Under the pieces are notes generated by a model, which was not told the origin of the DNA, made no database searches, and saw only the letters and a program-made list of their open reading frames with translations. The position numbers were made by a program, and so were the translations under genes. 53,811 bases of DNA from JBGTFE01 sp036403235. GTDB taxonomy: Bacteria > Acidobacteriota > Blastocatellia > Pyrinomonadales > Pyrinomonadaceae. This document shows, piece by piece, positions 48,854 through 53,811 of the stretch (its first letter is position 1; each line of letters starts with the position of its first letter). The stretch spans positions 1 to 53,811 of the forward strand of contig DASWRI010000063.1 of assembly GCA_036403235.1 (NCBI GenBank), written 5' to 3'.

Positions 48854-49273
48854 ATGAACAACGAATCTGAAAACGGCCTGGAAAATTTAACCGAAGAAAC
48901 GCGCGGAAAATTAAAAAACCTGAGCAAATCGCTTCTTCGCCTTCACAAATCGCTGCTCGATGCGGCAAAAACCGAATACGAAGCGGAAAACGGGAAAATC
49001 GAAGGCGTCAATCAATATTTTCAGCTTGTCATCGATGACCCGCATTTTGCGTGGCTGCGAAAGATTTCGGCGCTGATTGCGTTGATTGACGAAGCCGTCT
49101 CAATTCGCCGCGCGGCGACCGAACAGGCGGCGCTGGCTTTGCTTCAGGAGGCGCGCGCGATGCTCGATTTTGAAGATGAAGATGAAAACTTTAACGACAA
49201 ATTTCAGATTGCTTTGCAAAAAAATCCCGACGCCGTCATCAATCACAACGATGCGCTGAAATTTGTGTTTTAA
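48854..49273 (+). CDS. Hypothetical 139-residue helical protein
   Basis: Predicted almost entirely helical, acidic in its C-terminal third (LDFEDEDENFND). The segment HFAWLRKISALIALIDEAVS is well conserved in appearance, but I recognise no family. There is no signal peptide. The ATG lies 8 bases after an AT-rich TAAAAT-like element, again with no Shine-Dalgarno. It is downstream of the VOC gene and ends 6 bases before the converging WG gene. Confidence 0.7.
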   Translation: MNNESENGLENLTEETRGKLKNLSKSLLRLHKSLLDAAKTEYEAENGKIEGVNQYFQLVIDDPHFAWLRKISALIALIDEAVSIRRAATEQAALALLQEARAMLDFEDEDENFNDKFQIALQKNPDAVINHNDALKFVF

Positions 49274-49279
49274 TTGAAT

Positions 49280-51346
49280 CTAAAAAATGATTTCAATCAT
49301 AACTTTGTCCGAGAAATGTGTGGGAAATTTGATTGAATTTGATTGAACCTGCACCGATTTTCCGCGAGCTTTATCTTCTTTGATGACGGCTGCGTTTCGA
49401 TAATAAACTTCGCTAAACGCTTCGATTTCCTTTGTTCGCCAAACGTATTCTCCTTTACGCGTAACGAGCATTCCCTGAAACGCGATGGTGACGACGGCTT
49501 CCTTCGGGCGCACCAAATATTGCCAAACAAACGGGTTATTATCATTGCTCTCGTCGACCGAGACGAACAGCTCGCCGGTCGGTGAACGAAAGACGGCGAA
49601 ATTTTTTGAAAATTTCCCGTTGAATTTTACCTTTGCGTTCTCGACCTTTTTCCAAACGTCTCGCTCAATCGGTTTGTAGTCGGGCGGAACGTTGACCAGA
49701 TTTTCCGCCACGCCGAGTGAAATATTGCTCAAACGCTGAACCAAAGCGCGCGGCGGCGTTAGAATTTGGGCAGCGATAATTAAATTTTTAAGGTCTTTGG
49801 CGGCGTAAAGATAAATTTTCTCATTTTCGCGCTGCTTTCTTTTTACTTCAATTTTTATGCATTCGTGGCCGTCAACGTCTATTTTGCCCAAGCCGCTGAA
49901 CGTGTTTTCGGCGTCGGCGAGCGTCTGCGGATTAAAATCCGTTGCTCCGCCCGCCGTTTCATCGTCTACGCTTTCCAAATCGTTGTAGGATTTGTCGGAA
50001 GGATTCAGACGAATTCTGGATTTTCCGGTTTCGCCGACAACTATCCAAAATTGACTTTCTTTACGATATTTAGTCCCTTTGCGGGCAAGACGATACGAAA
50101 AACCCGTTCCGCCGAATTCTTCGCTGTAAAAAAATGAAATGTCGGCCGCGAAATCCGGCTGATTGGCGACGATTTCGCGGAAATTCAGACGCTTTTCTTC
50201 CTCGCTCAGAGGCGTCAGTTTTTCGTTTTCTTCTTTTTCCTGTTTTTCCTGATTTTTTTTAATCAGGGTTTGCAAATCTTTATATTTGAATACGCTCGGC
50301 CCCCAGACATATTTGCCCGCTTTGTCGATATAGCCGCGTTTTTCGTCACTTTTATCACCGGTTTTTACCAGCGCCAGCCCGCCGATAAATCGTCCCGCCT
50401 CGCTGCATTCAATCTTGAAAACGATTTTGCCGGTTTGATTGATATACACGCACCGGTCTTTGAAATAAACCAACGCCAGGCCTTCCGAAAAATTATGATT
50501 TTCATCTTCCCATCCGATATCGAATTTTGCCGGAATCGCCAATTTGCCCTGAAGATTTATAAAACCCCATTGTTCTCCGACCTGCACCAAAGCCAAGTTT
50601 TCGTAAAATTTTCGAGCTTCTTCGAATTGCGGCTCGATGACGAACTTTCCCTTTTTATCGACATAGCCCCATTTTTTATTCTTTTTTACCGCAATCAATC
50701 CGTCGCCGAATCCGGCGAGGTCGATGTTTTCGGCTTCGACTAATTTGTTTCCGTTTTTATCAATCAAAAAGGATTCCTGTTTATCGTTTAGCTGGAGAAC
50801 GGCGAGTCCCGACGAAGCTCTTACGTTGAGAAAATTCTCTTTTGCGTCAATCAACGTTTTTCCGGGTTTGTCTATATAAACGGTTGCTTCACGGCCGGGC
50901 GTCCACGATTCGCCTTCGGGCGGAAACAAACTGACCGGAGCAATGCCGCCCGAAAACGAAAAAGCGTGCGCGTATTGAAGCGGAATGACGATTTCGCCTC
51001 TCTTATCGATAAATCCCCACTTAAAATTTATCGCGACGGCAGCAACGCCTTCGGAAAACTCCGACCATCTCGTAAATTTCGGCTCGATAACGATTTCGCC
51101 TCTTTCATCGACGTAACCGTATTTGCCGTTTTCGCTTTCAAACGACGCCAAACCTTCGGAGAATTCTTCCGCCCAGACGAATTGCGGTTTGATAACAATT
51201 TTTCCGGTTTTATCGACGTATCCCCATTTGCCGTCCAGTTGGATTGGACGCAATGCCGGCGGCTCGATTTGCCGTGCTTTAAAGCTGGTTGCGAGGAAAA
51301 ATGTGCAGAGGAGAATAATAAAAAAATATCCGCTCTTAATTTTCAT
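49280..51346 (-). CDS. Secreted WG-repeat protein with a C-terminal beta domain
   Basis: 688 residues. A signal peptide is present at 1-22. From about 38 to 345 there are eight or so WG repeats (KWGYVDKTGKIVIKPQF, each with the WGYID core), a family of predicted beta-rich ligand-binding surface proteins. A charged coiled stretch (about 355-375) is followed by a domain of about 300 residues (PDFAADISFFYSE, RIRLNPSDKSYNDLE, KIDVDGHECIKIEVK) that resembles a LolA-type fold. The exact role is unknown; it is probably periplasmic or outer surface. Confidence 0.85.
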   Translation of the reverse strand: MKIKSGYFFIILLCTFFLATSFKARQIEPPALRPIQLDGKWGYVDKTGKIVIKPQFVWAEEFSEGLASFESENGKYGYVDERGEIVIEPKFTRWSEFSEGVAAVAINFKWGFIDKRGEIVIPLQYAHAFSFSGGIAPVSLFPPEGESWTPGREATVYIDKPGKTLIDAKENFLNVRASSGLAVLQLNDKQESFLIDKNGNKLVEAENIDLAGFGDGLIAVKKNKKWGYVDKKGKFVIEPQFEEARKFYENLALVQVGEQWGFINLQGKLAIPAKFDIGWEDENHNFSEGLALVYFKDRCVYINQTGKIVFKIECSEAGRFIGGLALVKTGDKSDEKRGYIDKAGKYVWGPSVFKYKDLQTLIKKNQEKQEKEENEKLTPLSEEEKRLNFREIVANQPDFAADISFFYSEEFGGTGFSYRLARKGTKYRKESQFWIVVGETGKSRIRLNPSDKSYNDLESVDDETAGGATDFNPQTLADAENTFSGLGKIDVDGHECIKIEVKRKQRENEKIYLYAAKDLKNLIIAAQILTPPRALVQRLSNISLGVAENLVNVPPDYKPIERDVWKKVENAKVKFNGKFSKNFAVFRSPTGELFVSVDESNDNNPFVWQYLVRPKEAVVTIAFQGMLVTRKGEYVWRTKEIEAFSEVYYRNAAVIKEDKARGKSVQVQSNSIKFPTHFSDKVMIEIIF

Positions 51347-51430
51347 CAGTAAAATACTCGGCTAAATCCGGCGCTTTTGTCAATTCAAAATAAATTGTCC
51401 GCGGGTATCCCGGGTTCAATTTAATTTTTC

Positions 51431-51458
51431 TTGCCAAATCGTCTTTTTGTTGTAAGAT
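51431..51458 (+). promoter_or_regulatory. Promoter of the TonB/SLH gene
   Basis: TTGCCA (51431-51436) and TAAGAT (51453-51458), spacing 16; same -35 as tRNA-Lys. Confidence 0.55.
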
Positions 51459-51479
51459 TTAGCTGAAATTATTTCGCAA

Positions 51480-52445
51480 ATGACAGGAAAAAAATTTTAT
51501 CTTATCGCAATTTTGCTTTTCGCCGCGCCGCTCGTTTTTGCCCAGAAAAAAGAAACGATTACGACTTCTTCAGTAATTGATGCCAAAAGCGTCCGGAAAA
51601 AATGCGTCGATTTGCGGCTCGGCAAAGCTTTAACTTTGCCGTCGCCAAAATATCCGTCCGAGGCAAAATCGGCGCGCGCCGGCGGGACAATCGAAATTAC
51701 CGTTGAAATCGACGAAAACGGAGATGTTTTGCGCGCCGAAAAAATTACCGGCGGCAAACTTTTTCAGGGCGCGGCCATCGTCGCGGCGATGAAATCGAAA
51801 TTTGCGGCGACGCTCTGCGACGGCGTAAAAACCCGCGTTTCGGGCGTTATCACATATGTTTTTCTGCCGAACGCGCTTCAGGAAAGCTACTCGACGGTCG
51901 CCAGAGTCGAAGAATTCGCGGACGTCAAAAGCGAAGCCGCGTTTTATCCGGCAATACTTGATTTAACCGAAAATTATCATCTTGCGTTCGGCTACGCCGA
52001 CGGAAATTTTCACGCCGACGCCGCTTTGACGCGCGGAGATTTTGCGCATTTTCTGCGTCTGACGCTCGATATGCTTTCGACGAGAGCCAAATTTGCCAAC
52101 AAGGATTTGCGCTCGCTCAAAACTTTTTCCGCCTTTAACCCGCAGAAAATCAAATTTATCGAAAATATCAAAGACGTCAACTCAAACGCGCCTTATTTCG
52201 AATCGATTAAAATCCTTCTGCAAAACTACGACATCGCCATAATCGACGGAAATTCGGAGTTTCGCGGTAAGGCGGCATTGACGCTAAACGAAGTAATTGA
52301 TTTGTGGACGCAGATTTTCGGCGAAGAAACAGTTCCGGTGAATTTCAAAAAAACGGAGAATTTTGAGCGTAGGATTTCGCGCGGAGATTTCGCGCTCTTT
52401 TTGCAGGAAAGTCTCGGAGTTCTGACCTATAAGCTTTTGCCTTAA
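51480..52445 (+). CDS. Secreted protein with TonB C-terminal-like domain and SLH-like segments
   Basis: 321 residues. A signal peptide (1-21, ending VFAQ) is followed by a domain similar to TonB_C (about 50-130: PKYPSEAKSARAGGTIEITVEI, part: PSEAKSARAGG). Residues about 140-200 and 225-315 look like SLH (S-layer homology) repeats (FADVKSEAAFYPAI, GYADGNFHADAALTRGDF), which bind cell-wall polymers. No helix anchors it in the inner membrane, so it is not a classical TonB. It may sit at the envelope as a structural protein. Confidence 0.78.
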   Translation: MTGKKFYLIAILLFAAPLVFAQKKETITTSSVIDAKSVRKKCVDLRLGKALTLPSPKYPSEAKSARAGGTIEITVEIDENGDVLRAEKITGGKLFQGAAIVAAMKSKFAATLCDGVKTRVSGVITYVFLPNALQESYSTVARVEEFADVKSEAAFYPAILDLTENYHLAFGYADGNFHADAALTRGDFAHFLRLTLDMLSTRAKFANKDLRSLKTFSAFNPQKIKFIENIKDVNSNAPYFESIKILLQNYDIAIIDGNSEFRGKAALTLNEVIDLWTQIFGEETVPVNFKKTENFERRISRGDFALFLQESLGVLTYKLLP

Positions 52446-52556
52446 ACTTTTTCGATTTTGAAACGTAAAATTTTTGAGCGAAATTTGAGAATTTTGTTTT
52501 GCGAGTTTTTCTAAATCGATTTTTCGTGTTATCTTTTCGGGTATTTAGAGTTAAGT

Positions 52557-52596
52557 CCGGCCGGAGCTCGCCTGAAACAACCGCAAGCTCCGCCGG
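52557..52596. other. Imperfect hairpin between convergent genes
   Basis: CCGGCCGGAGCTCGC (52557-52571) against GCAAGCTCCGCCGG (52583-52596), a GC-rich stem with mismatches and no T-run. Possible terminator for the TonB/SLH gene or the small secreted gene. Confidence 0.45.
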
Positions 52597-52618
52597 AGAA
52601 TAAGTTTAATATTTGATT

Positions 52619-52840
52619 TTAATCAATCAATTCAAATATTTGTTTATAAATCCAGGAAAAAACGTTGCTCAATGCATCTTCTTCCCGATTTGCCGAATCT
52701 AGGCTTTTAGTAATTTGTGTCGTTTTGCCGTCGCCGGACGTTGTCGGCTTGCCGCCCGCGCCCATGTCGCCGTCGGCAAACGCGGGAACTGTCAAAAATA
52801 ACACAATAAACAAAAAGCTGATTCTGATAAGCTGTTTCAT
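52619..52840 (-). CDS. Tiny secreted protein, 73 residues
   Basis: The Shine-Dalgarno AGGAGA precedes the ATG by about 8 bases. A signal peptide (1-22, ending AFA) is followed by a Gly/Thr-rich linker (GDMGAGGKPTTSGDGK) and a short helical end (LSNVFSWIYKQIFELID). I recognise no family. It is presumably periplasmic. Confidence 0.7.
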   Translation of the reverse strand: MKQLIRISFLFIVLFLTVPAFADGDMGAGGKPTTSGDGKTTQITKSLDSANREEDALSNVFSWIYKQIFELID

Positions 52841-52925
52841 ATTTGTCTCCTAATTTTTCTATTTTTAGATTTTTCTGTAGAAATGTAGTTTGTAAACATT
52901 ATCAATAAACGGAAGGTTCCAGAAT

Positions 52926-53811
52926 ATGAATTACTCCCAAGACCTGACGGCAGTGCTGAGCAGAGTTCTTGAAGCAGAACAAAAAGGTCTATATGAGCAG
53001 GCATTTATTTCTCTTTCTCCTTTTTGGAACACTACTTCGCAGTTTCCGATAACGACCGGATTGTCGGCCATCGAATCCGCCGAGCTTTTTTTACGCTGCG
53101 GCGGCATTATCGGTTTTCTCGGAAACTCAAAGCAAATCACAAACGCACAGGAAATTTCCAAAGATTTACTGACCGAAGCCAGACATCAATTTCTCTCGCT
53201 TTACGACTTTGAAAAAGTCGCCGACTGCGAAAATTATCTGGCGCTGGCCTACTGGCGCACCGGCGAATTTATCGAAGCCGAAGACTGGCTGAGAGAGTCT
53301 TTCTCGCGCAACCTGCCCGAAGACAATAATATACGCCTTTATTCCTCTGTTATCGAAGGCTTGATAAATCTCGATAAAAAGAAATACGAAGAAATAATCG
53401 TCAAAAGCGAAATCCTCGAAGATTCGTTCGAAAAATACGGCGACGATTTACTGAAAGGCTGTTTTCATAACCAAATCGGAATCGCTTATAAAAATCTGGG
53501 AATGAAATATTCCGCCTTAAAACATCTTAAACTGGCGCGCACTTTTTTTCAGAACGCCGAACATAATGTTTACTGCGGCGTCACGGAAAACAATCTCGCG
53601 CAATTTTTTCACAGCGAGGGAAATTTCGCCGAAGCGCATAATTCGGCCAATAACGCGCGCAAAATATTTGAGCTTCTCGGCGACAAAACGCGCGAGGGAT
53701 TTTCGCTCGAAACAAAAGCGCAGGTTTACTTCGCCGAAGGCAAATACGATAAAGCGCTCAGATTTATCAACGATGCGATTGAGCTTTTGGAAAAAGGCGA
53801 AAGTTACATGA
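52926..53811 (+). CDS. TPR-repeat protein, 3' truncated
   Basis: Open from the ATG at 52926 (GGAAGG 9 bases upstream) to the window edge, 295 residues so far. At least five TPR helical hairpins are visible (for example YLALAYWRTGEFIEAEDWLRE, part: AYWRTGEFIEAEDW; YKNLGMKYSALKHLKLAR; AQFFHSEGNFAEAHNSANNA; YFAEGKYDKALRFINDA). No signal peptide. It resembles the TPR part of the CHAT protein in style, so a C-terminal effector domain may lie outside the window. Confidence 0.85.
   Translation, partial: MNYSQDLTAVLSRVLEAEQKGLYEQAFISLSPFWNTTSQFPITTGLSAIESAELFLRCGGIIGFLGNSKQITNAQEISKDLLTEARHQFLSLYDFEKVADCENYLALAYWRTGEFIEAEDWLRESFSRNLPEDNNIRLYSSVIEGLINLDKKKYEEIIVKSEILEDSFEKYGDDLLKGCFHNQIGIAYKNLGMKYSALKHLKLARTFFQNAEHNVYCGVTENNLAQFFHSEGNFAEAHNSANNARKIFELLGDKTREGFSLETKAQVYFAEGKYDKALRFINDAIELLEKGESYM

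Overview
The window looks like a chromosomal segment of a Gram-negative, free-living bacterium. Acidobacteriota, class Blastocatellia, is my best guess, from gene style only: Rho with a Gln/Thr-rich N-terminal extension, a CHAT/TPR protein next to an ECF sigma factor, delta-60 and FG-GAP secreted proteins, WG and FN3 proteins, LptE and diaminopimelate-type MurE. No marker gene here fixes the taxonomy. There is no integrase, transposase, phage gene or CRISPR array. Two tRNA genes were found, Lys-UUU and Leu-UAG.

Layout. Positions 1-5.4 kb are on the minus strand: a truncated secreted delta-60/FG-GAP protein, tRNA-Lys, purA, a GNAT acetyltransferase and glgA. From 5.6-8.0 kb on the plus strand come a TIR/SEFIR-TPR-membrane protein, a non-coding 21-bp repeat array and a small FN3 protein. 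From 8.0-10.4 kb on the minus strand are rho and engB. At 10.4-13.4 kb on the plus strand is a cyanophycin-breakdown operon: cyanophycinase, an unknown membrane protein and isoaspartyl dipeptidase. At 13.4-16.1 kb are unknown small genes around a cluster of hairpins and a second 21-bp array. lon follows on the minus strand. At 18.8-26.9 kb is a plus-strand block: CHAT protease-like protein, subtilisin, CHRD/FG-GAP protein, ECF sigma factor and a putative anti-sigma. From 26.9-30.5 kb lies tig-clpP-clpX. Then come a small secreted protein, tRNA-Leu, murE, an orphan DNA methyltransferase with a PilZ protein, an amino-acid permease, pabB, an exbD-like gene, a membrane J-protein and rpsT. At 39.8-48.3 kb is a minus-strand housekeeping run (corA, argH, thioesterase, tilS, ftsH, folP, lptE, holA). 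The end holds a glyoxalase, a WG-repeat protein, a TonB/SLH protein, a tiny secreted protein and a truncated TPR protein.

The most unusual features are two classes of repetitive DNA. First, about 17 short elements sit mainly between genes. Most are built from 7-bp words, and many have two complementary arms that fold into a hairpin. In several minus-strand operons they fill the whole space from one stop codon to the next start codon, so no Shine-Dalgarno sequence is left. They also supply stop codons and C-terminal tails. Two of them lie inside pabB, in frame, at surface-loop positions. Second, two unrelated-sequence arrays of degenerate 21-bp units (two helical turns of DNA) lie next to small genes of unknown role: the FN3 protein and the 156-residue protein.
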